NCBI RefSeq assembly: GCF_002575655.3
Contig: NC_053036.3
Span: 161,610,627 to 161,674,626 of the forward strand
Direction: 5' to 3'
Length of the DNA stretch: 64,000 nucleotides
Source of the DNA: Aegilops tauschii subsp. strangulata
Lineage: Eukaryota > Streptophyta > Magnoliopsida > Poales > Poaceae
Part shown: positions 1-11,969 of the stretch, in pieces
Layout: each line of letters starts with the position of its first letter
How positions within the stretch are numbered: position 1 is the stretch's first letter
Notes under the pieces: model-generated
What the model saw: only the letters and a program-made list of their open reading frames with translations
Told to the model about the DNA's origin: nothing
Databases searched by the model: none
Translations under genes and position numbers: made by a program

Positions 1-1565
1 GATGAAGGTGGTCTCTCTCAAACAACCCTGCAACCAAATAACAAAGAGTCTCTTGTGTCCCCAACACACCCAATACAATGGTAAATTGTATAGGTGCACT
101 AGTTCGGCGAAGAGATGGTGATACAAGTGCAATATGGATGGTAGATATAGGTTTTTGTAATATGAAAATATAAAAACAGCAAGGTATCAAGTGATAAAAG
201 TGAGCGTAAACGGTATTGCAATGCTAGGAAACAAGGCCTAGGGTTCATACTTTCACTAGTGCAAGTTCTCTCAACAATAATAACATAATTGGATCATATA
301 ACTATCCCTCAACATGCAACAAAGAGTCACTCCAAAGTCACTAATAGCGGAGAACAAACGAAGATATTATTGTAGGGTACGAAACCACCTCAAAGTTATT
401 CTTTCTGATCGATCTGTTCAAGAGTCCGTAGTAAAATAACACGAAGCTATTCTTTCCGTTCGATCTATCATAGAGTTCGTACTAGAATAACACCTTAAGA
501 CACAAATTAACCAAAACCCTAATGTCACCTAGATACTCCAATGTCACCTCAAGTATCCGTGGGTATGATTATACGATATGCATCACACAATCTCAGATTC
601 ATCTATTCAACCAACACACAGAACCTCAAAGAGTGCCCCAAAGTTTCTACCGGAGAGTCAAGACGAAAACGTGTGCCAACCCCTATGCATAAGTTCACGA
701 GGTCACGGAACCCGCAAGTTGATCACCAAAACATACATCAAGTAGATCACGTGATATCCCATTGTCACCACAGATAAGCACATGCAAGACATACATAAAG
801 TGTTCTCAAATCCTTAAAGACTCAATCCGATAAGATAACTTCAAAGGGAAAACTCAATCCATTACAAGAGAGTAGAGGGGGAGAAACATCATAAGATCCA
901 ACTATAATAGCAAAGCTCGCGATACATCAAGATCGTATCACCTCAAGAACACGAGAGAGAGAGAGAGATCAAACACATAGCTACTGGTACATACCCTCAG
1001 CCCCGAGGGTGAACTACTCCCTCCTCGTCATGGAGAGCGCCGGGATGATGAAGATGGCCACCGGTGAGGGATCCCCCCTCCGGCAGGGTGCCGGAACAGG
1101 GTCCCGATTGGTTTTTGGTGGCTACAGAGGCTTGCGGCAGCGGAACTCCCGATCTATTCTGCTCCCCGATGTTTTTAGGGTACATGGATATATAGGCGAA
1201 AGAAGTCGGTCAGGGGAGCCACGAGGGGCCCACGAGGGTGGGGGGCGCGCCCAGGGGGGCAGGCGCGCCTCCCTGCCTCGTGGCCACCTCGAAGCTTCCC
1301 TGACTTCAACTCCAAGTCTCCTGGATCACGTTCATTCCAAAAATCATGCTCCTGAAGGTTTCATTCCGTTTGGACTCCGTTTGATATTCCTTTTCTGCGA
1401 AACACTGAAATAAGGGACAAAACAGAAACTGGCACTGGGCTATGGGTTAATAGGTTAGTCCCAAAAATAATATAGAAGTGCATAGTAAAGCCCATTAAAC
1501 ATCCAAGATGGATAATATAATAGCATGAATACTTCATAAATTATAGATACGTTGGAGACGTATCA
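1..1565 (-). mobile_element. LTR of the Athila-type Gypsy family (left end outside window)
   Basis: This stretch is the same LTR as those at 12988-14614 and 59283-60923, in the same orientation. By comparison with the copy at 12988 about 120 bases of its left end lie outside the window. Its right end is the conserved terminus gatacgttggagacgtatca, which on the minus strand is the LTR start TGATACGTCTCC. It directly abuts the Copia LTR at 1566. It could be a solo LTR or the 5' LTR of a complete element extending leftwards; the window cannot decide. A possible TSD is gtgcc (1566-1570). All ORFs inside are accidental. Confidence 0.88.
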
Positions 1566-2366
1566 GTGCCGACCACCAAGTAGACAATGAAGCTGGTTAG
1601 GCGAACCTGTAAAACATGTCACACTTCTGTTCCCTTTGCCACACGATATATGATGTCGGGCTCAAGGCGAGATTGTCATCCTTGTGCTAGCCCGACCTCT
1701 TTCTCGTTCCAGTGATGCCGACCACAAACCGGATTATCTCATAATCCTAATCGCATGGCCATGCTTATCTTGGTCGGATCACACGAGGGGCCCAGAGTAT
1801 ATCTCTCCTGATCGGAGGGGCGAATCCCATCTTGCTACACCATGTCTCGCAGCATGGGTCTGGACAAGCCTGAAACCTACCTTTGTAACTACCCAGTTAC
1901 GGAGTAGCGTTTGGTTGGCCCAAAGCAGGTCTGTCACCATCCCGAGTACATGCGCCAGCTCAGGTCTTAGGACATAGAATGTATGTTGTACTAGAGACTC
2001 ACAAATGACCTATCGCTGCGTCTCATAGTTGGGTCTGTCCGAGTCGGACCTTATCTCGACTCGGATCCGACTACGTCGAATCTGACTAGACCTTTCCAAG
2101 TCCATATTTTCCGGTTAGCATCAAATGCTCCATGGCTAGTGAGACCGAGCCATCGACTGTGTCATATGCTAGTCTAGTCGGGTGCGCGTCCACACAACCC
2201 TTTCGACTAGGGATCTTTTAGGACAGTCATCATACAATGCATAGTCCCACAAACAAGTCACGTACTTGCTGATACACATCATTGATAATGTCTAAGGACT
2301 ATCTTTATTCATAAACACATAGGAAATATCATCATACATGATTGCCTCTAGGGCATATCTTCAATA
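1566..2366 (-). repeat. Partial 3' LTR of the Copia element
   Basis: On the minus strand a polypurine tract (GCAAGTGGGAGAC, about 2368-2380) is followed by TGAAGATATGCCCTAGAGGC, a start typical of Triticeae Copia LTRs. The expected terminal TG appears as TA in one register, so the exact boundary is uncertain by about 3 bases (2363 or 2366). The LTR is truncated at 1566 by the inserted Athila-type LTR. No coding content is seen. Confidence 0.75.
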
Positions 2367-2386
2367 GTCTCCCACTTGCACTAGAG

Positions 2387-3057
2387 TCAATCAAATAGAC
2401 ATCGAATGCCCATAGCTCTAACGTGCCCCTCATGCTTGGGTTGTGGAAGCGGCTTAGTCAACGGATCTGCAACATTTGAATCCATGTGAATTTTGCATAA
2501 CTCTACATCACCATTCTTTACGATCTTTCGTATCAGGTGATATTTCCGATCTATGTGTTTGACCTTGTGGTGATTCTTCGGCTCCTTGGCTTGTGCGATG
2601 GCACCAGAATTATCACAATAAAGGTCCAACAGTTTTACCGATGCTGGGAAAATACCAAGATCATCCAGAAAATGCCGGATCCAAACACCTTCCTTTGGAG
2701 CTTCACAAGCCGCAATGTATTCGGCTTCTGTGGTAGAATCGGCCACCGTATCTTGCTTGGAACTCATCCAGCTCACTGGTCCTCCGTTCATGACGTACAC
2801 GAATCCGGAATGTGATCGACAATCATCTCTGTCGGTTTGGAAACTAGCATCGGCGTAACCCCTTACGACGAGCTCTTCCTCACCTCCATAAACTAGGAAA
2901 ATCTCTTTAGTCCTTTTCAGGTACTTCAAAATAGTCTTTACCGCTGCCCAGTGACTCTCACCTGGGTTGGCCTGGTATCTGCTTGTTAGGCTTATTGCAA
3001 AAGCAACATCAGGCCTTGTACATATCATGGCATACATGATGGATCCGATTGCCGAGG
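2387..3057 (-). pseudogene. Copia RNase H domain, C-terminal part of pol
   Basis: This is the last part of the Copia polyprotein. The translation contains the end of RT (MYAMICTRPDVAFAIS), the RNase H motifs YADASFQTD, SSKQDTVADSTTEAEYIA and the second acidic motif in LYCDNSGAIA, and the HIDRKYHLIR motif. RNase H would degrade the RNA of the RNA:DNA hybrid in reverse transcription. The frame is intact to the stop at 2387, but upstream it is separated from RT by the 4.5-kb insertion. The first codons of the open frame (up to 3091) come from the inserted LTR and not from Copia. Confidence 0.93.
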
Positions 3058-4396
3058 TGTGACGCCCTCGATTCAATCGTACACTAATCATACATGCAAA
3101 TGTGTACGATCAAGATCAAGGACTCACGGGAAGATATCACAACACAACTCTAGACACAAATTAAAATAATACAAGCTTTATATTACAAGCCATGGGCCTC
3201 GAGGGCTCGAATACATAAGCTCGAAAACACAAGAGTCAGCGAAAGCAACAATATCTGAGTACAGACATAGGTTAGACAAGATTGCCTTAAGAAGGCTAGC
3301 ACAAAAGCAACATCGATCGAAAAGGCAAGGCCTCCTGCCTGGGAGCCTCCTAACTACTCCTAGTCGTCGGCGGCCTCCACGTAGTAGTAAGCACCCTCAT
3401 GGTAGTAGTAGTCGTCGGTGGTGTCGTCTGGCTCCTGGGCTCCGACATCTGGTTGCGTCAACCAAAAAGAAGAAGAAAGGGGGAAAAGGAGGAGCAAAGA
3501 AACCGTGAGTAATTATCCAAAGTACTCGCAAGCAAGGATCTACACTACATATGCATCGGTATCAATGAAAAGGGTTGTATCTGTGGACTGGACTGCAGAA
3601 TGCCAGAAGAGAAGGGGAAAGCCTAGCCTATCGAAGACTAACATCTTCTGGAAACCACCATCTTGCAGCAACAGGAGGGAGTAGAGTAGCATAAAGTAAA
3701 GTAGTAGAAGTGTTATCAACCTCGGCCAGAGATCCTTTCTCGACTCCCTGTGAGAAAGCAATCCCAGAGCCATACTATCCATTTCTCATATCCATGTCTC
3801 ATCTCAAGTATCCAGTTCTAGTTGTATCGATCGGGATACAACTCCAAGTGTCCGTTACCGTAGGACAGGCTATCGATAGATGTTTTTTTCCCTATAGGGG
3901 TGCACCAACTTACCCACCACGCTCGATTAACTCCGGCCGGACACACTTTCCTGGGTCATGCCCGGCCTCGGCCAAACAATACGCCGCAACCCGACCTAGG
4001 CTTAATAGAAAGGTCAACATGCCAGACTAAACCTATGCCCCCAGGGGTCATGGGCCATCGCCCTGGGAACTCCTGCACGTTGCGAACGCGGCCGGTGAGC
4101 AGACCTAGCTACCTCCTTAAAAAAGGCAGGTGCTTACCAGTCCAACCCGGCGCACGCCGCTCAGTCGCTGACGTCTATTAAGCTTCGGCTGATGCATACG
4201 ACGCAGAACGCCCATACTATGCCCATGTGATGGTTAGTGCTATCAGGCCAGAGGCCCCTCGGATCAAATATCCAAATCGTAGTGGATTAGGAACGTGCGG
4301 TAACAAGCAGAGACTCACGAAAGATGTGACCCCATTGTCCCGTCTCGAGGACTTGCGGCAAGGGCTAGGAATGCCCGACCACGCCTCGTAATTATC

Positions 4397-4510
4397 TCGC
4401 GGGCACCCTCCAGGTCAACCCGTCTCCACATCACTCGCGGGTGCCCTCCAGGTCAACCCGTCTCCACATCACTCGCGGGTACCTCTCAGGGTCAACCCGC
4501 CTTTCCAAGC
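4397..4510. repeat. 38-bp tandem repeat, three copies
   Basis: Within the inserted LTR, the unit beginning tcgcgggcaccctccaggtc repeats with a 38-bp period at 4397, 4435 and 4473. The first two copies are almost identical and the third is diverged. Confidence 0.85.
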
Positions 4511-7116
4511 AACAGTTGTAAAGTCCAAGTATCCGTGTGTCCAAACATCAAGGGGAAAACCCGAGGAATCACCCCCGATGAATTCCACTCGATGTAATCA
4601 TCAAGGTGAACGTAAGAGGAACCACCCCCGAGGTTCACACTTGAGGGGTTGCCCGACAGAGTCGTATCGGAAGTGGTTAAGGCGGAATCACCCACGATGA
4701 CCACGACCGAATAGCTACACTACAGGGTTAACATCAGAAGTGCTGTAGAGGTCTCACCCTCGGCACTCGATAGTAACCCAGTAGTGTCGAGCAACTAAGG
4801 GGAAAGTGATGTGCGGTGCCGGGGCCTGGTCTTCGATCCCGTTGATCGGGTCTTCAATGATGAAGCAGGGGCAACAAGGACAAGGTGGGGGTCACTGATG
4901 GATCACTAACAAACCTATACTAAGCAGTTTAGGATAAGCAGGTAGGTAACAATAAGTAGGTTACAAAAGCAGGCTATGCATCAGAATAGGAGCAAACAAT
5001 AACAGTAGCAAAATCTAATGCAAGCATGAGAGAATGGAATGGGCGATATCGGGATGATCAAAGGGGGGGCTTGCCTAGTTGCTCAGACGAGAAGGAGAGG
5101 TCGTCGGTGACGTAGTCGATTACAGGGGCATCAGCATCGTCACGGAGTCTACCGAAGAGGAGAGGGGGGAGAAACAATAAATACATAGTAAGCAAGTGCA
5201 TAACAGGACAACAGGCAGAGCTAGATGTGTTCTAACGCGGTGCCACACGATACCGGCGAAGGGGGAAGTCAACCGGGAATGTTTTCCCGGTTCCGGACCT
5301 GTGTCAGACAGATGACCGAAGGGGGAAAGTTTCATGTTCAGATAGTTAGAGGCATCTGACATGTAAATGGGCCGCGTATTCGGGTTCGTCTCGTCATTCT
5401 AAGCAACTTTCATGTAGAAAGTTTTTCGATCCGAGCTACGGTTTAATTTCTATGTTTTTCCGAAGTTTTAAAGATATTCTGCAATTTAAATTAATTCGAA
5501 AATAATGAGTAAATGCTAGATGCACCCAGCACAGGGTACACAAAAGGGCACCCAGTGGCTGACAGGTGGACCAGGGGGTCCCGGTTGACCAGTCAATGTT
5601 TGACTGGTCAACACGGGGTGGTGCCCCCTGTCATAGGCCCATTTGATTAACTAGTTAGATAGTTAGATTAAGCAAGTAATTAGTTTAAGTAAACCTAATT
5701 AACTAAGTTAATTAATTAATTAATTAATATTTTTATAAACATTTTTTTAAAAACCTTTTATTTTAAGAAAAAGAGGCTGGTGGGGCCTACTGGGCAGTGT
5801 CCCATAGGCCATAGCGGGCGCGGGCTAATGGGCGCGCAGGTGCGGCGCCCGTGTGCTCGGGCGCCCAGGAGGGCGGGCGCCGGCGGATGCAGGTGGCGGC
5901 GTGGGGAACGGCGGCAGGAACGCAACGTGCGTCGGCCGACAGCAGGGGGTGGTGGCCGGCGCGGTGAGGCTAGGGGCGGGGCGAGCGGGCTGCGGCGTCG
6001 CAGCAGCGCAGGCGAGGCGGCGCGCGAGGGGGAGGCGGCAAGGGCGGACTCGGCGGGTTAGCGCGGTGAGCGGCGGTGCGACACATGCGGTGCAGCAGAG
6101 GACGATGGGGGGCGAAGCTGGGCGAGGGCGCAGCCGGGCGGAGCCGTCGCGGCCGGGCACGGCGCAGGCGGCAGCAGCGGCATCGGCGCGACAACAAGCA
6201 GTGGTCGGCGGTCGCAGCATCAGTAGCGGTAGCAGCATGCAGCAGCAGCGACAGAGCCGACAACGGGCGCAGGAGGAGGCGGGGCGCGGTCGAGCGCGCG
6301 CGAGGCGCAACCATGCGCAGGCGGGCGCGGCCAGGGTGCTCCGGCGGGCGCGCGCGGAAAGCTCCGGCGCCCTTGGGCAACAACAACCATGACGGCAGGC
6401 GGCATTAACAGTAGCAGCAGCACTCGTAGGAGAGCAGAGCAGCGGGAGCAAGCGGGAGAGGGCGCCGCAGGCGTGCGAGCGCGGGCAAGGGCAACGGCAG
6501 CCGCAGGTAGCAGCAGCGGGCAACGCGGGCGCAGCAGAAGCAAAACGCACACGTACGCGGGAGGTCGGGGCTCGTGGGGAACGGTGCTAGGGGACAATAT
6601 TAAAGGCGGGAACATAGGGGCAAATACGCCTTGCTCACATCGGTGACGAGGAGCATCTCGGGGCAGCCTGAGGTGGTCGAGGCGCGGCGAACCGATGACG
6701 ACGCCGTGCAGCTGCCGAAGAAGAGGACGAAGACGAAGGGGGTGGTGTAGAACGCTCCAGCTCGAACGGGTGGTCTTAGTCGAAGCATTCAAGCGCGGCG
6801 GAGCTCCAGGAAAAGTTTCAGCCGGCCAGGACAGCGGTGGCCGCGTGGACGGAGGTTGCTATGGCGGCGACGACGTCGATTTTGTGCGTGAGAGGGCGGA
6901 GCGGCGCGGGGAGGGAAAAAAAAGAGAGCTAGGGTTCGCCATCGAGGTCGGGTGCGGTCTTGTAGACATCGAGGAGCTCTGGATGGCCTGCACGTGGCCG
7001 ATCCACGGCGTGGACGGGCGCACGGTGGCCACCGAGCCTCCTGTGAACAGGAGGTGGGAGAAAAGGTGGAGGTGGGCTAGGCCTGCACTGTGGACTAAGG
7101 TCCAGCTGCACTATGG

Positions 7117-7126
7117 CCTTCTCCTT
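7117..7126 (-). promoter_or_regulatory. Putative LTR TATA box
   Basis: Minus-strand GTATAAAAGG lies 446-455 bp inside the insertion's minus-strand start, the usual place for a TATA box at the U3/R border. It is followed by a short hairpin-forming stretch around 7080-7115. This is inference from position and sequence only. Confidence 0.4.
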
Positions 7127-7577
7127 TTATACTTTCTAACTTATGTTTTACTTTTTCTTCAATGTTTTGCATTTAAAAAATTCATACCAAATAAATTTAG
7201 TTGACTATGAAAACTTGTCACATAAATATTAGTTATTATTTTGGAGAGGCCTACAACGTTTCAAGTCAAATGGAACTACATAAACATTTGTTTATTCCGA
7301 AACGGTTATTTTTGTTGCTGTCGGACCACTTTATATTTTATTAGGGATTAATTGGAGAGTCAAAAGATGTTGGTTACATCACAGCAATGATCAGGGGAAA
7401 TTATAGAATAGTGGGAACATTTTTGTTTTATTGTTTTATAAAATTATAATTTGACTTGGCATTAGAATTTGGATTTGAGTTTGGTTTGAAGCAAAGTGAG
7501 GATTAGCAAAAATTATGATGACATAGCATCATTAGGCATGAGATTCCTGTAGCATGACACCGGGGTGTTACACGAGG

Positions 7578-9990
7578 CATACGGAATCCTACTCATCCTG
7601 CTTCGCTCATCAGATGTCGAAGGACTTTGAGTCTCGCTTAGCCTTATACCATGTGAGAGTGGCAAGAACCCTTTCTTCGCCTCACTCATGTTGAACCGCT
7701 TCAACACTTTATCTATGTACGTGCTCTGGCTTAAGCCGAGCAGCCTCCTCGATCTATCTCTATAGATCTTAATGCCTAAAATATACACTGCCTCACCAAG
7801 GTCTTTCATCGAAAACTTGCCATTCAATGACTCCTTGACCGAGTTCAGCATCGAAACATCGTTCCCGATCAACAATATGTCATCCACATATAAGATCAAA
7901 AACACTATCGAGCTCCCACTTAACTTCTTGTATAAACAAGCATCCTCTTCGCTTTTGATGAAACCAAGACCAGTGACGACCTCATCAAAACGAATATTCC
8001 AGCTCCGAGATGCTTGCCTCAACCCATAAATGGATCTCTTGAGCTTGCATACCTTACTAGCGCTAGTCGGATCGACAAAACCCTCGGGTTGTATCATATA
8101 CACGTCCTCGGTTAAATTTCTGTGAAGGAAAGCCGTCTTGACATCCATCTGCCATATCTCGTAATCGAAATATGCAGCTATAGCTAGTACGATCCTCACT
8201 GACTTCACCATCGCTACCGACGAGTAAGTCTCGTTGTAGTCAATTCCTTGAACTTGTCCATAACCCTTAGCGACAAGCCGAGCTTTGTGGATCTGAACAT
8301 TTCCATCCACATCGGTTTTCTTCTTAAAGACCCATTTGCAACCAATGGCTGTTACGCCAGGCGGCGGATCAACCAAGTCCCAGACTTGATTCTCATCCAT
8401 GGACTTTAACTCGGATCTCATGGCCTCCAGCCATGCCTCGGAATCTGGGCTCACCATCGCTTCCGCATATGTGGCCGGCTCGTCGCTTTCTAGCAACAAT
8501 ACATCACGCACTCTGCGCAATCTTTCCGACCTTCGTGGTTCCGGTGCCGCTTCCACTACGGATTCCCTGACTGACTCCGGTATGATCTCATCACCAGCCG
8601 AGCCGTCCCCGAGTGGTCCTCGAATTTCTTTGAGTCGGACCGTCCTCCTGACTGAGAAACTCTTTCTCAAGGAAAACCCCGTTCCGAGCAACAAACACTT
8701 TGTTCTCTTCCCGGTTGTAGAAGCTATATCCCAAGGTTTCCCTCGGATATCCCACGAATATGCATTTATCCGACTTGGGTGTAAGCTTGTCTGACATAAG
8801 TCGCTTGACAAGTGCTTCACCACCCAAAATCTTTAGAAAAGACAAACTGGGAGTCTTCCCTGTCCACATCTCATGTGGTGTCTTGTCTACGGATTTTGAT
8901 GGTACCCTGTTAAGTGTGAAAGCTGCAGTTTCTTGAGCGTATCCCCAGAATGACAAGGGTAAATCTGATTTGCTCATCATAGACCAGACCATGTCCAACA
9001 AGGTCCTATTCCTCTGTTCCGACACGCCGTTTCTCTGTGGCGTACCTGGAGGTGTGAGCTGAGGTACTATACCTCGGCTTTTCAGATGATCATCAAACTC
9101 CTGGTTCATGTACTCACCTCCACGATCAGATCATAGAAGCTTTATAGTCTTGCCGAGCTAATTCCCAACCTCATTCTGAAACTCTTTGAACTTTTCGAAA
9201 GTTTCCGACTTGTGCCTCATCAAATAGATATATCCATATCTACTCAAGTCGTCGGTAAAAGTCACGAAGTACTGATAGCCACCTCTGGCAGTTGTGCTCA
9301 TTGGACCACACACATCACTGTGTATAAGCTCCAACAGCTCGGACGCCCTCTCGCAACTCTTTATGAAAGGAGACTTAGTCATCTTGCCGAGCAAGCATGA
9401 TTCACATGTCTCGAACGACCCGAAGTCGGACAAAGTTAGGAGCCCATCATCATGGAGCTTCTTCATGCGTTTTAGACTAATGTGTCCAAGCCGGCAATGC
9501 CAGAAGTATGTCGGATTTATCCCATTAGGCTTATGCCTCTCGACATTCACGTTATAGACCGATTCCAGTTCTAGATTCAATATGAATAGCCCATCAACAA
9601 TGGGTGCATAGCCGTGGAACATACCATTCAAATAAAGCGAACAACCATTGTCCTTTAAATTGAATTCATAACCCTGACTCATCAAACATGAGGCAGAAAT
9701 AATGTTCCGACTAAGTGCAGGAATGTAATAACAATTATTCAATTCCAAAATAAATCCAGTAGGAAGCTGGAGCTGCATCGTGCCGACCTTCAACGCAGCA
9801 ACTCTTGCTTTGTTGCCGACCCAGATGTCAATCTCCCCTTGTGCCACATGCCTAGTTCTTACCAGCCCCTGCATCGAGTTGCAAATATGAACAATCGATC
9901 CGGTATCAAATACCCAAGAGCTACTAGGTATGTCAGCAAGGTAAATGTCTATAACATATGCAACAAGTGTACCTTTGCCTGAAGCAGCAT
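7578..9990 (-). pseudogene. Copia protease, integrase and reverse transcriptase
   Basis: On the minus strand the protease motif FDTGS is near 9900. The integrase zinc motif (HCRLGH ... CESCLLGK) is around 9360-9500, followed by core residues HSDVCGP and SDRGGEY. RT contains QMDVKTAFL and YVDDILLIGND (about 7860-8170). The enzyme set would copy and insert the element. Defects seen: an in-frame TAG near 9155, a TGA at about 9130 just before SDRGGEY, and a frameshift near 8650 where the integrase frame (8591-9109) stops and the RT frame (7513-8823) takes over. RT ends where the 4.5-kb insertion begins. Confidence 0.93.
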
Positions 9991-10790
9991 TCCCGGCCTT
10001 CTTGCCATGCTCTGCAAGCCACTTGCTACAGTTCCTCTTCCAGTGACCAGTTTCCTTGCAGTGATAGCAAATGGTCTTTGAGTCCGGTCCCGACTTCACC
10101 GCAGCGGCAGAGGTTACCATCTCCGTGCCCTTTGCCTTAGCCTTCTTCTTGGACCAACTCTTCTTGAACTTAGCCGATTTCTGCACCATCAACACTTGAT
10201 GCGTGCCTTTCTTAATATCCTGCTCTGCCACTTTGAGCATCCCATGCAATTCAGTGAGCTTCTTATCCATGCCATGCATATGATAGTTCGAGATGAATGT
10301 CCCATAGCTGGGCGGAAGAGAACCCAGAACTGCATCTGTAGCTAGCTCATCCAAGACTTGCACATATCCGATCATCTTGATCACATGTGGGCTCAGTGGA
10401 TCACCTTCCTTTAGCTTGAAATCCATCAAGGATCGCCAGACGTTGAACCTTTCGGTCCTAGCCTATGTCTGAAACATGCTCTTGAGACTATCGATCATAT
10501 CGTAAGCCTCAACATTTTCGAAATGTTGTTGCAAATCGGGCTCCATACAAGACAGCATCAGACAACTGATCTCCGTTGATTCATCAACGAGTTTCTGGTA
10601 GGCATTCTTAGTTGTGGCATTAGCATTATCGGCAGGTTCCTTTGGAAGTGGATCCTCTAGAACATGTTCCTTTTTATCGTGCTTGAGAACAATTCTCAGA
10701 TTTCTATACCAGGTGGTAAAGTTTGTTCCATTCAGTTTATCCTTTTCCAGAATTGATTTCAATGCAAAGTTGGGTTGAGCAGGTGGTGCC
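9991..10790 (-). pseudogene. Copia gag, broken by a nonsense codon
   Basis: The start MAPPAQPNFALKS at 10790 fits better than the upstream in-frame Met at 10816. The protein contains the Copia gag signature LNGTNFTTWYRNLRIVL and later the CCHC zinc knuckle CYHCKETGHWKRNC (about 10028-10069), which binds RNA in the virus-like particle. A TAG interrupts the frame at about 10460, between KSMFQT and the continuing gag frame, probably a C-to-T change in a CAG codon. The frame is otherwise continuous into protease and integrase. Confidence 0.9.
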
Positions 10791-11544
10791 ATTGATCTAC
10801 AACAGAAAATATGCAATCACTAAGCAATGTGTTTATGTAGAGTAATTCAAGCCTAAACAGAAATACTCCCACTGAAGTTAGCATCCCTCCGCAAACTCTC
10901 AGTGATTCAGAATCCAACTAGCACATGCGACTAGTGAGCTTTAGCATCACTGCTAGACAACATGCCTATCCGGTAAGCAACTCCTTGCTAATCGTATCTC
11001 CATACGACTCCTGTCGGTCGGGAAGGTATATCATACCCCGGCTCCCAACCTTCTTTGCCACAAGGCCCAAAACCGTTTTGATAGCATTGTCAAGTTAACC
11101 TGATGTAGTGCATGTCCGTGTCCGACACGAACCCTTCAGTTCAAGGACACCTAGCAGCACCCCAATTTTATGAGCCCACTACTAGACGTACTTGATGTGC
11201 GAAGGTGCAACATCGGGGATGGCAATGTGCTTGATATTCATGAGGGATCTTTCTGCCATTTTAACATGCATAGAAACAAAGAAGCATAACAATCACAAAT
11301 AAACATATATTGTGAAATAGTATGGATCCTTCTTGGACGTTCTTCCAGGTCGGCTCCGACTCCGATGACCATCTAGGAACTCCATCTTATTTGTCACGCC
11401 GGGACGCTATTATACATCATAATGATAGCACTTTGGTTCCTGCCGGCTGACAAACATGACGCGCAGGCCATGTATAAATTACACACATGCATCACATACA
11501 CATGAGCCATACTATTCACATCAAACCTGCAAACAAAGTTATGC
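10791..11544 (-). other. Copia 5' leader, non-coding
   Basis: About 750 bp upstream of gag with no long open frame. It ends abruptly at 11544 where the CACTA terminus begins. I see no PBS or 5' LTR in it, so those should lie beyond the right edge of the window, on the far side of CACTA-A. Confidence 0.6.
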
Positions 11545-11570
11545 CACTACAAAAAAATACACTTCCGTGA
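11545..11570. repeat. CACTA-A left terminal inverted repeat
   Basis: The 26 bp beginning CACTACAAAAAAATACAC and ending TTCCGTGA are identical to the minus-strand reading of the CACTA-B right TIR (54164-54189). Homology to that end continues inwards for several hundred bases, including the motif CTTCCGTGATGATACGTG. Confidence 0.92.
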
Positions 11571-11969
11571 TGATACGTGTTTATCACAGTAGGTCACGTT
11601 CTCTGTCATGCATGTACATCCATGAAAAATTTATGATAGAATCAAGATAGTCATACCTGTGCTGTCGTAGAAGTGTTCCATGACATTACCAAAATTATCA
11701 TCACGGAAGTGTCCACTTCCATGACGATAAATCGCGCGTCACAGAAGTGCTTTCGTCAAGGGTGACCGACACGTGGCATCCATCGTAACGGAACGCTGTT
11801 AAGCTATCGGGTCCGGTTTTGGATCCGATAACCCGTTAACAGCCCCGACCAATGGGGATTTTCCACGTGTAAAATCATCATTGGCTGGAGGAAACACGTG
11901 TCGGCTCACCGTTGGGACAGATGTCATTCACTCATTGGACCCAAAGCGCCTATGATACGTCGACACGTG

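Larger units (their letters stand above)
3058..7572 (-). mobile_element. 4.5-kb LTR-like insertion (probable solo LTR) in Copia pol
   Basis: The insertion begins TGTGACGCCC and ends GGGGTGTTACA, so it has TG...CA ends with a 6-bp imperfect terminal inverted repeat. It is flanked by a perfect 5-bp duplication CGAGG (3053-3057 and 7573-7577); removing it restores continuity of the Copia reading frame. I see no internal PBS, no second LTR copy and no gag or pol motif, so a solo LTR of a long-LTR Gypsy family is the simplest reading. A minus-strand TATA-like box (TATAAAAGG, about 7117-7126) lies about 450 bp from the minus-strand start, which supports a minus orientation. The GC-rich block 5770-7100 contains overlapping open frames on both strands that look like composition artefacts. 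The family name is not assigned. Confidence 0.8.
1566..11544 (-). mobile_element. Copia LTR retrotransposon, Angela-like lineage, degenerate
   Basis: A minus-strand Ty1/Copia element. Reading from 10790 down to 2387 the order is gag, CCHC knuckle, DTGS protease, integrase, RT with YVDDILL, RNase H, which is the Copia order. The 3' LTR is on the left (1566-2366) and is cut at 1566 by another LTR. The 5' leader on the right (10791-11544) is cut at 11545 by CACTA-A, so the 5' LTR is not in the window. A 4515-bp LTR-like sequence (3058-7572) is inserted in the RNase H region. The net Copia length in view is about 5.5 kb. Several stops and a frameshift make it inactive. It is the oldest layer of the nest. 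Confidence 0.93.

Noticed and set aside
997..1413. ORFs within the Athila-type LTR (also at 14046-14507 and 60366-60816)
   Set aside because: The same sequence recurs in all three LTR copies with different breaks, has no domain and is non-coding LTR sequence.
5825..6792. Several long overlapping ORFs on both strands in a GC-rich block
   Set aside because: They overlap in many frames, have low-complexity Ala/Arg/Pro composition and show no domain. They fall inside the 4.5-kb LTR-like insertion and are best explained by lack of stop codons at high GC.
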